Part shown: in pieces, positions 11,049 to 24,000 of the stretch
How positions within the stretch are numbered: position 1 is the stretch's first letter
Layout: the number at the start of each line of letters is the position of its first letter
Source: Pisaster brevispinus
Taxonomy: Eukaryota > Echinodermata > Asteroidea > Forcipulatida > Asteriidae
DNA length: 64,000 nt
Direction: 5' to 3'
Assembly: GCA_023634235.1 (NCBI GenBank)
Contig: JAMKCF010000003.1
Span: forward strand, 25,204,742 to 25,268,741
The notes under the pieces: model-generated
Database searches by the model: none
Told to the model about the DNA's origin: nothing
The model's input: only the letters and a program-made list of their open reading frames with translations
Position numbers and translations under genes: made by a program

Positions 11049-11472
11049 CTATATTGAAGTGATATTGTTGATGGTGTTAATGATAAAAATAAAAATCTGA
11101 AGAAAATCGAATACAAATACTGTTTTGTAATGAGTAATTATTTCTCCAAGGAAACTGATCGTGGCTACAGTTTGAGCCAAAACGGTATCCCGTACCCGCT
11201 ATTACCGTTTGTATTATGAATAACTAAGCAATACATTACTGAGTATGAACTTGTACTGTGGCTGAACATTCTGAAAAGAGAAAACCTCCATCAAAGACAC
11301 AAACAACTTTGCAAATAAAGTGCGTCAGAAACTTTTACATTTGATTCTTTAACGCATACATTACGCCAATGTGGTGTGGACACGACATGCCTGGTTGGTG
11401 CCTCAAAATTACTCACCATATTTCATCATTATGAACAAAATTCAGATGACACCCAATTTTCCTAGTTGCCAT
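10529..11472 (-). CDS. CIMIP1: C20orf85/CIMIP1-like ciliary microtubule inner protein
   Basis: Two minus-strand exons (11472-11417 and 11048-10529) join TG/G to give Trp19 and a 191-aa protein. The start NFVHNDEIWK lines up with NLVGQDEIWK of human C20orf85. WPEQWGLMT (33-41) matches WPQNWGFLT, TTSAEIGWQSSIP (147-159) matches the TTQGFIGWRSAVP block, and LLDWPRQ (182-188) matches ELCWPKQ. The human protein (137 aa, also called LLC1) is small and ciliary and was renamed ciliary microtubule inner protein 1. The extra length here is a Ser/Pro-rich middle (about 65-135). The first exon is only 56 bp. An A-run on the coding strand (10467-10449) begins about 60 bp after the stop; the intron argues against a processed copy. 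The identification uses recalled human sequence. Confidence 0.85.
11417..11472 (-). CDS. CIMIP1: CIMIP1-like coding exon 1
   Basis: Residues 1-18 plus two bases, MATRKIGCHL then NFVHNDEI. The donor ATG/GTGAGT is strong. Too short to show up as an open frame; found by looking for the expected DEIW ending upstream of exon 2. Confidence 0.82.
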
Positions 11473-11632
11473 TTTTGCTATTGAGTTTTGAATTTGTGTA
11501 TCCAAACTGTTGGTGGCACAGTTCCATCCATTGTTGTGATCGTGAATGAGGTAGTGAAGTTGTAAGAGTGGCACCGCATGCGCGCCCTTTAGGCCGTGCG
11601 TACTTTTTGAACAGGGCGCGCGTAGCGCGCTG

Positions 11633-11650
11633 TCTTCCTAAGCAACGACC
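11633..11650. promoter_or_regulatory. Possible degenerate X-box upstream of the CIMIP1-like gene
   Basis: GTCTTCCTAAGCAACG has one good RFX half site (AGCAAC) and a poor one. It lies about 165 bp upstream of the start codon, where RFX sites of ciliary genes are common. Weak. Confidence 0.25.
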
Positions 11651-12593
11651 AAGAAGAAAGTACAAACAAAGGAAACCATTGTTTGGCCAACAATGGTCAT
11701 CTATTGTTTCTGTGTTACCCAAATGTAAAAAAATACACCACAATATGTTGACGAATGCCAGAATTCACAAAATCAGCGAGCACCTCTGACCTCACAACTT
11801 TTGTCGAAGATCAGCAAACAGCTAGGCCACCATGGAGGTAGCACAGAGATCTCTATTGGATAGCTTCACGAACAGTTAAACGTTCTTGAGCTGTTTCGTA
11901 ATTTAGAACGATCAAGCCCGGTCAAATTTTGCTACAACAGCTGAAATACCAGTACTTTGGCAAGTTTTGGCGTTCGAGAAAACCTTTCACATTGATTTTA
12001 GCAGAAAAGCATTGCCGCGTCGAAATCAATAAATGTTTTGTACTGCAAGACCCAACTGTAGGCTAGATTGACTTGTAAAATATCGCATCCAGATCCGAGA
12101 TCCATCAACGGGAATGTTTGAACGTGATGGGTGTTGTGTATTTACACTACTGGAGGAAGATCCGAGGCCCATCATTGGTTGACGCCATGGATGCCGCTGT
12201 TACTAGAGGAGTGGGTGTTGGGAGCTGTCTTTCAGTGGGTCCTATACATCTGTTAGGCAGATGGCGATGACTAAAAAGTCTGTCTTAGACAACGGTTTGG
12301 TTCAGTACGGGGGTCCTTTCCGTCAGCCTATAACACCAATTTCAGAAAGTATTCAAAAAGTAGTCAGGGGTGTTACTGTAGTTTTTACTAGATGTTAGAA
12401 TTGCATTGGGGGAAAAGAATATTATTTGGTTTTTCCCAAACAATATTCTTTTTTTCCCGATGCGATGCAATGAGTTTCTTTATCCCTATGATGCAATGAG
12501 TTTGTAGCCCTGATGCAAAGTTTTATTACATTGTTGCGGTAGGCCTTACGACGCTGTAAATAGGATTCGAACTGCCTCTAACTACCGGACAAT

Positions 12594-12665
12594 CTCGTTG
12601 GTGTATGTGGTAAGACACCTGCCCTAAATAATGGCAAAAGTGAGTTCGAATCCCACCCGAGTAAC
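12594..12665 (+). repeat. tRNA-like sequence (SINE head)
   Basis: TGTGGTAAGACACCTGCC (D arm) and GAGTTCGAATCCCAC (T arm) in tRNA spacing, but the anticodon stem does not pair. Confidence 0.55.
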
Positions 12666-12764
12666 ATGTATGTGGTTTTTTGTTCACAGGACTCGGGAAA
12701 GTATACTGATTATACAATGCACGCATTAGGCCTACATTACAATACCTTCGGTGCAGTGGGCAAA

Positions 12765-13195
12765 ATTATACAAATATTGACTGCTTCGAGTGCTATGGTT
12801 AAAACTACGACTCCCGAGGTGATCCCCGGATCGTTCTATTTTCCCGAGGCGCAGCCGAGGGAAAATGGAACGGTCCGGGGATCACCGAGGGAGTCGGAGT
12901 TTTAACCATAGCACGAGTAAAAGCAGTCAATATTTGTTTTATAACACCCCAACAGACTATTTATCATCCTCGTACACGTAACGTTCGTACGCGCATTTCA
13001 GATACACAGATGCACAACTGATTGAGTTCGAGGTTGGTAAAAAGACGTCTGGGTACTGCGCGCGCCATGGAAAAGTCGACTATTCCATGGCAAACGACTA
13101 TCACACGGCCGCCGGGTTTCTAGTAAAACTAAGACATATCATGTGACGCGCTCTAAACCAATGAAAAGGCAGAATTTTTGTAAGGGGTGTTATAA
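12765..13195. mobile_element. Hairpin-plus-TIR element A
   Basis: A near-perfect hairpin (12771-12936, apex around CCCGAGGCGCAGCCGAGGG) is joined directly to a second module bounded by TTATAACACCCC (12939-12950) and GGGGTGTTATAA (13184-13195). The second module has no coding frame. Element B at 40.7 kb has the same build. Confidence 0.65.
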
Positions 13196-13784
13196 CAAGT
13201 AATAGTTCTTGCTTGGTGCAAGAACTAGGCCCCTCGATAGAGGTGGAGATTTTTGTTGGCGAGGAGCCATCAGTGCATGCTTCGCTTTACTGCCAATTTG
13301 GCAATGGTCCCTTGCTAAATTGTAGCATGGTTGTATCATTTTACAAAATGTACCTCGTGTGAAAGGACAACAATTTTTGTAATGTCCACGGTCCCTTGTA
13401 AAATCTTGTCAAACATTGCTTCCCTTTTTTCGGAGGTCCGCACCTACGACAAAATCGTCCACATAGCGCACAATGGTTGTTAGTTTTTGAGTTTGGCCGT
13501 GTGAAAGCTTGCAAAATCAGTCGTTCACGGTGACAACAAAATATAAACAATCCAGCTCTCGTAAAATTCGTAGCAAGGGACCATGGTAAAGGAATTTAGT
13601 GTCTGTTCTTTCCGCGTCGATAATAATAATTGTGTCTTGGTGTTTGAAGAATACAACCCTTTTTCTTTATGACATTTATAATTTCGTAGTGCTTTCAAGC
13701 AAAGTTACCAGATCTGAAGATCGAGCTTGGGAGCGGTCTGTTTTGGATGTATGAGGAGTAGGCCTTAAGGCGATGTGGAATAGG

Positions 13785-13922
13785 GGACTTTAGGAATGCT
13801 AGGTGGCAGCAGACTTACCAGGTAAATTCATTGTTCTCCGTAATATGCGCATGCTCAGAACTGCTTAAACAATGGAGACTTACATGGTAAGTCTGCTGCC
13901 AACTACTAGCGTTCCAAAGTCT
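13785..13922. mobile_element. MITE with about 35-bp inverted ends
   Basis: GGCAGCAGACTTACC near the left end mirrors GGTAAGTCTGCTGCC near the right. Outer parts read ACTTTAGGAATGCTAG and CTAGCGTTCCAAAGTC. Confidence 0.65.
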
Positions 13923-14199
13923 CAGACTTTAATGGTTGAGGATGATGAAAAATTTGTGAAACAGTTCTGTGAAGGAAAGGTCAAAAGAAAGCATCGGTCG
14001 TGAACTATGAAATGTTTTGCGGTGTTAAATACTCATGAGGTGCATGATGAAATGGTTATTGTGGAAGACCGCAACTGTGAAATTGTAATATAATTAAAAA
14101 AGAAAACTGTGAAATGTTTGGAGTTACGTCACAAAGTCATGTTGTTTAAACATGTAGCCATTATTTGGGTTATAGGAATCCGACGGTGGTTTCTCAATG

Positions 14200-15023
14200 G
14201 TACCTGTGTACAAAATGACGTACACAAATGACGTACCCACACAGGGAGTAGCAAATTGTACCCGTTGTGACCTCACGGCATAGCGCCCTCGTACGTTAAT
14301 CAATTTTAATTTTAACAAGGGAAACACTTGAAGATGGACTGAAACTTCCAGGGAAAAGAAATAGATGAATCAGAGAGACCGTTTTGGGTCGGAAAACGTC
14401 GGATTTATTGTCCACTAAGTTCAAAACACAATTCGATTATTATTTTATTTCCATGATTGAATATCAATGGGCCACTGGACCGATGATTCACTCCCGATGG
14501 AAATTTACCGCTGACAAAAAACGCCAATGTTGTGCAATGTACTACATCATGCGTACATGCGTGACAAACACGTACATGTGCACTATACGTAATGTACTGA
14601 GTGTGTACACAAACCCAACGCGTCCCACCCTTTATCACGTGACCCCACTGTAATGAATTCCCACGACTCTGTGAAGTAAAATTTCATGTTTCTATCATTT
14701 CTACATCTTAAACAACATGTAAATTTTGTCAGAACTACTCAATTTTAATGGAACGCTAAAATCTGGGTGCAGAACAATTGAAATATAACTAGTAAATGAA
14801 ATAACCGAAGTATCTGTGATTCCCTGAACGTGCGTGGGAAACTAATTTTGTGGGTGATATCGGCCATCTTTCTTGTTGTGGAAATTTTTGTGCAGTAACT
14901 ACAGAGGAGTTGATTACGTGCGTACGTACACACACGACCGAATTTGCCATTGTGGGCTTGTAGCTGCCGTTGCTGCATTAAAAAAAAAACCGTCGTTTTC
15001 TTCAGCCTTCACGAAGCAGTACC
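14200..15023 (+). promoter_or_regulatory. FLOT2 upstream region
   Basis: Contains two TGACGTAC half-CRE-like words at about 14215-14242 and a CGGCCATCTT word (YY1-type, reverse of AAGATGGCC) at about 14860, roughly 160 bp before the start codon. The minus-strand frame opening with MADITHK at that word is more simply a YY1-type promoter site than a gene start. Confidence 0.35.
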
Positions 15024-15072
15024 ATGGGAAATATTAATACAGTAGGGCCCAATGAGGCGATGGTTGTTTCAG
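15024..15072 (+). CDS. FLOT2: FLOT2 coding exon 1
   Basis: Residues 1-16 plus one base. [16 protein letters not shown] keeps the myristoylation glycine; good Kozak context ACCATGG. The donor is G/GTATGT. Confidence 0.95.
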
Positions 15073-18000
15073 GTATGTGTTTTTCTGCATCAGACCTGCT
15101 TTTGGTAGATATTTTCAGCTCAGTTCAGTCGGTGTTAATTAACTTCGATCTAGTCCAGCTAGCTAGCTAGCTAAGGCAAAGTAGCAAATCAAACAGTGAA
15201 CGCTGTCGGTGGGCACCACGCATTTTTTAGTTTGCAGGCTCTGCCTAAATCATTGAATATTCAGCATTTAGATATGTTTAACTTAACACCCTTTTGACAA
15301 CCCATGGTTTCCTTTGTTTGCAATATTAATACCACCAGTTACCACTGGCAAGTAATTTCTGTTTTTGGAAGCCTCATCAGACATCCAGAAGAGACCTCAT
15401 CAGACATCCAGGGCAGATGAAGCCCTTCAATTGTTTTGTTTTGCTAGTGCCAGTTAATATTTTATTGTTAAAATCATCCGAAGTGCTGTTTCACCGGCTG
15501 ATCATGCTGCCACCTTTTGACTCGTTCTCCGGTAGCCAACATTGACAATAAAACATCTTTTATTAAATTATTGAGTGTTTCATCTACATCCAGGTAGCCG
15601 AGAGGAATACACACTCCCACTTTGCCAGGCCAGGGGTAGATTTCACAAAGATAGTCCTAACTTAGGACTAGTCCTAACTTAGGACTAGTCCTAGGAGTTA
15701 TTAAAAACTTAAGGCTAGTCCTAAGTTAGGACGAGTAACTCGTCCTAACTCGAGATAAGACTAGTCTTAACTCTTTGTGAAATCCACCCCTGGAATTTCA
15801 TCTTTGAGAGGGGCAATCAATGCCATTTCATTTTGCAGAAAGGGCTTTTGCAATGGGGAAAACCTTAAACTTAAAGTCGATGGGAAACTTTTGAAGGGGC
15901 ACCAAGACCGCCATGGTCTCTCCGTGTAATTCCAGGCCTGCGCTTCGCAAACAGCACGTCCCAGGATCCAATCCTTCATTGCCTAATTGTCAATTTTGTT
16001 TTCATCCTCCAAACTAAGAATATTGTTCTTTTACTAATTATCAAAAATGGACTCCTACATTTAAACCGATAGCATTACCTTTTTGAATGATTTTGTTTGT
16101 GGTTCTTTATTGGATAAGATTGCTCAACCAGACATTTTCACTTTGGGGTGGCGGTTGGGGAGGGGGAGGGGCAAGCGGGGGCAAAGACATAATTACATTT
16201 CATAATTTATTTATGTTTTCATATTTATTAATTTATTTGTTATTTTTAAATTTATTTATTTGTTATTTATTTATATTTATTGGGGGCTATTTAATGTATC
16301 GAACAATTCGTTTGTGCATTTTGAAAATCTCATCAGGGGCAAAGGGGGGGCATGGATTCTGAGTGGATGGGCTCCAGACCCCCTTCCCGTACCTCCCTCT
16401 GGTAAGGTCACTGGATCTGATCTGGGTGATAAGCTTTGATGTTGGATTTTGTGTTGAAGGATCCATAAATAACCCTAGCTGGTTGTAGTTAATGGTGCTT
16501 ACATTTGTAGCCGATTTGACCCGAAAATTTAGGTTAACATTTTAAATAGCTATTTTTTACAGATCCAAAGTTGTATGCTTTCATTTAAGGTATTGCACGT
16601 AAAAATCTGTTAATGATAAGTGGTAGTTGATTAAAAACTAAAGATAAACATGGAACGATTTCATCAAGGAGTTTTGCATAGCAAAATACTTAGACTGAAC
16701 ATGTTTTGTGCTAATATCAGGGATGTGATTTCTCCGTTTTTAACCGGAAATCCGTTTTTTTTTTTCACACCCCCAAAAACCAAAACATTAAGTTTTTTAT
16801 TAAGACTATAAAAAACACGAAGATAAAACCAAATATGAATGCCCCAGAGTGCAGATTGGGGCTTTTTAAACAAAAGATAAATGCATGTAAGTAGGTTTTG
16901 AGCCCGCAAGTTTTCGCCCTTGCAAGCTTTCACGCTTTGCGCTCACAGTTCAGGTTGCAGCCGATCACATCCTCGTAATAATAAGGAGCAAATGGCATTT
17001 TATTGAGTAGCAACTGAGTTATTTTGTATAGCATTTTTTCTTACGCTATGCAAGGGAAATCGTTCACTGATAAATCATTTTTGGGTTCCGGACATTCTGT
17101 CACTTAAAGATTCTCTTCAGAACCGTCACAACTCTCCATAGAGAATTATTTCCACGGTGTCAAAACTGCTAATCCCGCTAGACTGTTTTTAAAGTGTAAC
17201 TCTTGTTTAATAATTCCTTGTCCAGGTGGATGCTGTGGGAGCGGTTCCAAGAAGTACATCATCGGAGGATGGACGTGGGCCTGGTGGATGGTATCAGATG
17301 TGCAAAAGTGAGTACACCAACAGTCTTCAAGATGGAGGATCAGTATTTGGTCTTTGAAATAGTTCGGATCAAGACTCAGTTTACAAACGGACCCTTCTCT
17401 TGAAATCACTCGTGTGCACTATTATACTAATTGGCTGGCACAATGAGGGAATGCCGCGCTTTTTTGTGTGGGTCTTGTGTTGGCGTGACGCATTACGCGC
17501 TTGTGCATTTGCCTTGTGCCCAACTAGCCTGGCATCCAATAGTGTCTGTATGCGTAAATGTAGCATATTTCATGATTGGAATGGCTTTGAACACTGGTAT
17601 CACAGACCTCCACAAAGTACAGGTACCATACCTTCCAGGCTAGCTTTAGGTGCATTGGTTTCTTATATTTGTACAGCTGGTGTTATTTGAAAACCCCCAT
17701 GGCTCGTGTACTGTGAACTTTATCTCCACAGTCTCCTGTAGAAAAGAGCCACTTGGACAGGAGAGCACACTGATAGCAATAGGGTTTTAACAAATCCATT
17801 GATAACAGAATCAGTCTCTAATATTGGAACTTTGAAAGAAAAACAAAAACATCAACACTTAAATGTACAACAAAAAATGAAGTTTTGATTTTTAAAACAC
17901 ATGTAAACTTTGTTGTGTGTTTGAGCCATCAAAAGAGTGTTTTTTATTTTGTTAAAATATAGTAAAAGAAAAAGCTCAAGTACATATTCTGAAACTGTTG

Positions 18001-21000
18001 GTATTAGTATAAACTCATTTGTACGATTCTTCAAATGAAAACTACTTTCTTTTGTCTTTCCAGGATCACCCTAGAGGTCATGACCCTCAACCCCAAGTGT
18101 GACAACGTGGAGACGTCGATGGGTGTGCCCCTCACAGTCACAGGCGTGGCCCAGGTCAAGGTCATGACGGAGGAGGGACTGTTAGCGACAGCCTGTGAGC
18201 AGTTCTTGGGTCGGACTACCAACGAGATTCGACAAGTGGTCTTACAAACTCTGGAAGGTCATCTCAGAGCTATCTTGGGTAGGTGTTTGGCTGACGCCTT
18301 GGTTTGATGGAATTTGTTTGACTGATTCGAGGAACTAACATAATATCTCCGTTTTCCTTGAAAGTTTCTTATATGACCGTCCAAAGAAAAACCAAACCTC
18401 CAAGTTCATCCTAGAGCTTCGTTTATCTTTGTTAGGTGTTTGGCTGGACTGTGGTTTGACGGGATTTCTTTGACTGAACTGACCATCCGCAGAAAAACCC
18501 AACTTTTGAAAAAAATTACATTATATACGCAATGATGTAAAATCCTTTCAAAGATCTGGGTCCAATATCATGTCTCTGCTTTTACCGTAAGCAAAGAATC
18601 GGCGCTTGACGGAAGCTGGGAATTCTTTGCTTACGTCAAGCGTACATGTATTTCACAAGTTAGCAGAGAATATTTGCTTGTGTGCGTGTGTACTCGACGC
18701 TTCTAGGCAGGCTTCGCTCACACAGCTAGCGCAGAAATTTGGCGCAGAGCCATAAAAGTGGGCCCTGATGTTTCACAGAGGCCATTGCCTCCATGCCACT
18801 GGCAATAAGCCACTTTGAGTTATGGTGGACACACTATTACTAGGTCACTATAGATAGACCTTACGCATTGACAGCACCCAGCCGCCATCTTAGAGGTAAA
18901 ACGATGACGAAACAATCGAAACTCACAGGTTTGTACGCGCGGAGCACAGGATCGGCCAATGAACAACCTCCTTTTGACCTCTATGCGAGGGCGCCCTACT
19001 GAAATGACATCATGTGCATAAAAGGTCTTATTTGGTTGGGGGTGAATTTGTCGAACCAAACAGTGCACTCTCACAGTGTCCACCATACCTCAAAAAGGTA
19101 AAATTGCCTCGGTGCCCTGTGAACAATTTCCCTCATTGAGATGCCCTTTATGGAGGAAAAACAAACTTGCCCTCTCAACAACAAAGTTTCCGGCCTATTT
19201 TAAAATGCAGGGGAGGAGGAGGATAATTTCATCATGGGCCTGGAGGAAAACTTGGCCCAGTTTCCACGAAATTTCCTTGTGCAGTCATACTCCTTGTTTG
19301 ATTATTTTGTGGAATGTCTACATATGTACATAAACGTGTAAAAAAAAACACCGCTTGTTATAAACTATATAGCTCCATACAAATGCAGCTGAAAAATGAA
19401 CACATTTAATCCATATGACTTTCCAAAGGATTATGTTTAGGTGACATCAAGTTTCCATTTAAACCCTGGTCCCATACTGCAGTAACTTCCTGCATACGTG
19501 TATAAAGGAAAACAGATATATTGACAAAACAAATGCATTACTCCTATGATTTCCTGAAGGATATGTCGAGATAGTATCAAGCTCTCATAAACACTGCTGC
19601 AAAACTGAAACTGTTTGCAAATAAAGGAAAAAAAGATCCATTAGTGAAACAAGATACACTGTGTACATGTATTCATCAAGTTTCCATAAACACTGGTTTC
19701 ATACAGAGGAAAAAGAACCATTGAAATACAAATTACATGTACAGTACATGCATTTCTCTTTTTTGTTTCCCTGATGATGTGATATCATGTAGATATCAAG
19801 TTCTCATAAACAACGGTTCCAAAATATAACTCTCTTCACAGGCCTTGAACTTCGCTCTAAGGGGCGTGGCAATTTTTTTCCTCTGGTAAGGGGGCACTCT
19901 ATGAGGAAAATGTAAATTTGTGTTGGAACTTTGCAAAGGGCACCACAGCAAAAGCACAGGGCACCACGGCAATTGCTGTGGGTGCCGTGGGTTATTTCGA
20001 GGCCTGTCTTCAAATAAAGGAAAAAGAAGTAAACTTGAAATACAATACACCTGCAATAACAAGAATTTCTTGCATAATTTCTCTGACAATGAAATATCGT
20101 TATGTAGCTTATAAAGGCTGGGTCATAGATTGGTTTTAGTCAACCTAATGCTGATTTATAGGCAAACATTATTAAGAAAGATACAATAAAAGTCACATAT
20201 GAAAGTTTCAGCTGAATACAGTCAGCCTATCTACTCTCAAATAAACTTCCACAGTACCTCAACAAACCTGGCCGGAGTGGCCTCTGCTCCAACCACAATC
20301 TAATAATTCCTCACACTTACAAAAGGGCGGGGGGACCAGTCCTTCTCAGTTGCTGGTCCCTGATCCTGGAACTCTCTACCAAACCTCATTCGCAACATCA
20401 ACTCACTCCAGACGTTCAAGTCTAAACTAAAAACTCATCTGTTCTCTTCTCGCCCATAAACTGACCATTTTGTTGCATTCTTTACCAGGGCATTGTGTCT
20501 TTGGAGAACATGCCTTTTAAGTCTTACTTATTGTTATGATTCTCATACTTGCTGAGAAAGCAGCAAAAAACTGTCACGGTATTTTCACAAGAACGTGGAA
20601 TCCATCCATGTTTAGCGAGGTGACAGCGGGTACCAATCGCAGCTCTTTCTGCAGCATTCGAGCCTCACCCAAATCACCATCTTATGCTGCTGCACATAGA
20701 AAAATATGACCATGAGCTGCTTTGTAAACCATAAATGAACTTGGCCAAAGAGGTTGTGGGATGTGTGTAGCATGAGGAAGAAAAACTTGTCAACCTTTTC
20801 TCATGGTACACTGCCAAAATGGCATCTCTTGGGCAATAGGCCCCCTTGCACAGTGACCTCACAAGATCAAAATAGCGCCCTCACTGAGATCAATGAAGTC
20901 CTACCATTGGCTGAGAGTTTTTGCGCGGCGCAGACAGACGCGTGTGCGTTGCCATTGGCGGCCAATGCAAGGGGTCCCATTGGAGGGAGTGTGCAGGATT

Positions 21001-24000
21001 TGGACATGATCACCCGGACGCTACGAGTTCATTATTTATGGATATTTGACCATTTTCCCTCGGTAACCAGGTACGCTGACAGTGGAGGCAATCTTTCAAG
21101 ACCGTGACCAGTTTGCCCAGCTGGTACGAGAGGTAGCCTCCCCCGATGTTGGCCGCATGGGTCTGGAGATCGAAAGCTTCACCATTAAGGATGTGTTCGA
21201 TAAGGTGGACTACCTGGACTCTCTTGGTATCTCACAGACTGCTGTGGTCAAGAGAGATGCTGATATCGGCGTAGCTGAGGCCAACAGGGACGCTGGAATC
21301 AGGGTAAGCTTTGAGTTTTTAACTTACAGTTGGTGGAAAGTGTACGCAAGGCAGTGTAAAGTGTACTTGTACTCCATGAAAAAACCCATTACTACCACAA
21401 CATTTTGAGTTTCTAAAAGCTTCGTAAAAAATTATTGAAGTCTGCTAAGTTTATGACCTAAGTTGGGTGTAAAGGTTCAAATATCTTTGAGTGGTTTGGT
21501 TTAGAAATAATGCTACTGTTATAACACCCGTGCTTGCCAGACTCGTGCGAAAAATAATTTATGGCATACTCCTTCCTTGAGAGACGTACACAGTAATAGT
21601 TCCGTACACAGTTCTGTTAACTTACACAGCCTGGGCCCAATTTCATAAATCCTGTAAGCACAAAAACTTGCTAAGCACAGACAAATATTGCTCAGCAGAA
21701 ACAGGTAGCCAGCCAAAATTCCATGAAGTTTACATTGTTGTGACTAGTGCCCAAGTCATTTTTTGCTTAGCAAAGAAGTTTGCTAAGCAGGTTTCTATGC
21801 TTAACAGCTTTGTGAAATTGGACCCTGTGCAGTTGAGAATAATATCTTGGTTAGGTAACTTGCCGGAAAGTCTTGTTAAAAAAAACCGGAGGGTTAATGA
21901 ATACCTTTTTTTTATTTGAATTCAATAAACAGGAAGCAGAATGTGAGAAGGTCATGATGGACACCAAGTACGATGCAGACACCAAAATCGCTGACTCTGC
22001 TCGTAAATTCGAGATGCACAAAGCAGGGTTTGAGGTAGAGGTCAACACAAAGGTAAGCACCAAAATATCGTCAAGTGAAAGACCGCTTAGTTCAGACTCT
22101 GGCAACACAGTTTATCCAATTACAGGGAGGAGAAATTTCACACTTTTGTCTTAATCAGACTTTGGCCCCGTTCCCACTGGACCCCGCATTGATCGCGCAA
22201 TTTGAGAAAAGGGCGATCAGACCCCACAATTTCTCGAAAAGGGCGATCAAAGGGCGATCAAGCGTAAGTGGGAACGCGAGGGCGATCAGGATCAGACCCC
22301 GCAATTTTGATCCACCCCGGGAGTAGGATTAAAGCGGGATCTGATCGCCCTTGTGGATTAATGGGCGATCAAAAGTCTAGTGGGAACGCAAAGGGCGATC
22401 AGACCCCGCAATTTGAGGTCGAACATCCGGTACGGTAGGCCCGAATGGCGCGGAAATGGTGTTCTTTTTTCTATTCCCAGCAAGCACCACGCATTTGGTG
22501 ACATGAATTGCAAGTAAAGCATAAAGCAGTATTGACGTCACGTGACGATACCAACTACACGTTCTGTACAACGCATCCACACTAAGCCCAAACCCACGCT
22601 TTAATTTTGGATGCATTGTATTCATACGTGCACGTTCTTTAAAGATGGCAGCGCCCAGCAATAAACATCCCATAAATTCGTCAAAAAAAAACCTCCCAAA
22701 AAGATGAGAAGCGCGGCAAACTATGGTCGGACGAGGAGCTAGGAGCCATCCCACACTGTGTGGTCGCCATAGATACGTTGCGCCTGCGCACTGCCCACTT
22801 AGTCGACCTGCGTTGGTGAACTTTGAATCCACTTCTGTTCCCAAAAGGGAGATCAATGCGCGATCATACTCTAGTGGGAACGCGACCGCGATTCACGTCT
22901 GCGACTAATCCTTTTGCGGGGTCAGGATCTCGTAATTGTGGATCCAGTGGGAACGCGGTCTTCGTGTCTGCCTGGTAAAAAACAACCCTGATGTTTTATA
23001 TTGCTGCCAAATATTTAGCGCACCAAGCTAAATCAATCACAGGAACCATCTCTGCCCTCACAGGTGGTACCCATTTACCCTTGTGTGAAGAGAAGCAATT
23101 GTAGTTTTAGGTGTCTTGCTCAAGGACACAAGTTTCCTTCAAACCAACAACACCACAAAGACTTAGCCACCATTTTACTATTTATCATCTAACCATGATA
23201 CGGCGTAAGGGACTTTTGCGCCAGCAATCACAGGTGTGATTGGTGAACCCAACTAAAGGGTGGAAATAAAAAATACATCTGGCAACTGCGTATTAAGCAT
23301 CACTGTTTTTGACTGATTTTTTTTCTGACGACAGAAAGCCGAGGCAGAGTTGGCGTACGAGCTGGAAGCAGCCAAGGTCAAGCAGCTGATCCGTAGCGAG
23401 GAGATCGAGATCGACGTCGTAGAGCGAAGAAAGCTCATCGACATTGAAGAGAAAGAAATTGAGCGTAAAGAACGAGAACTCATCGCCACCATCAAGCGAC
23501 CCGCCGAGGCCGAGTCGTACAAAGTGGAAACCATCGCTTTGGGCGAAAGGTAACAAATATTTGAATCATGCGCCTCACCTGCTGAATACCGTTTCCCCAC
23601 AATATTTGGTATGGTGCCTAATCACCATAGAAGTCAAATAACCAAACATGGGATGAGAGAAAAATCAAATGGTCCTCATTGGGATTTGAACCCAAGACCC
23701 CTGACACTCCGGGCAGATGCTCTACCAACTGAGCTATGAGGCACAGCGGAATACTCCCTCAGGTTTTTTCCTAAGAACCACATTTTTCTCTCGGTGTTGC
23801 ACGGACTTTTCTCTCATACCATGTTTGCTTATTTGCCTTGTACTCTGGGTAATTGACATAAACAAAGTTTCGGTAAAACGACCACGACTGGCTATAACAA
23901 CATCGGCCAATACACAAATATAACATGGGTTGAAGGTGGACAGTAGATATTATGAACTCACTGAGGTACGGGGAACTAGTTTGTCAACTGTCAGTACCGA

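Noticed and set aside
14745..14978. Minus-strand first exon beginning MADITHKISFPRTF, upstream of FLOT2
   Set aside because: The ATGGCC lies in a YY1-type AAGATGGCC word, common in animal promoters. No donor or downstream exon could be found.
22377..22856. 159-codon minus-strand frame
   Set aside because: Lies wholly inside a TIR element. The plus strand of the same stretch has the more meaningful SANT-like peptide.
23672..23742. Functional tRNA gene on the minus strand
   Set aside because: The T arm and both promoter boxes are good, but the anticodon stem does not pair and the acceptor has only about five pairs.
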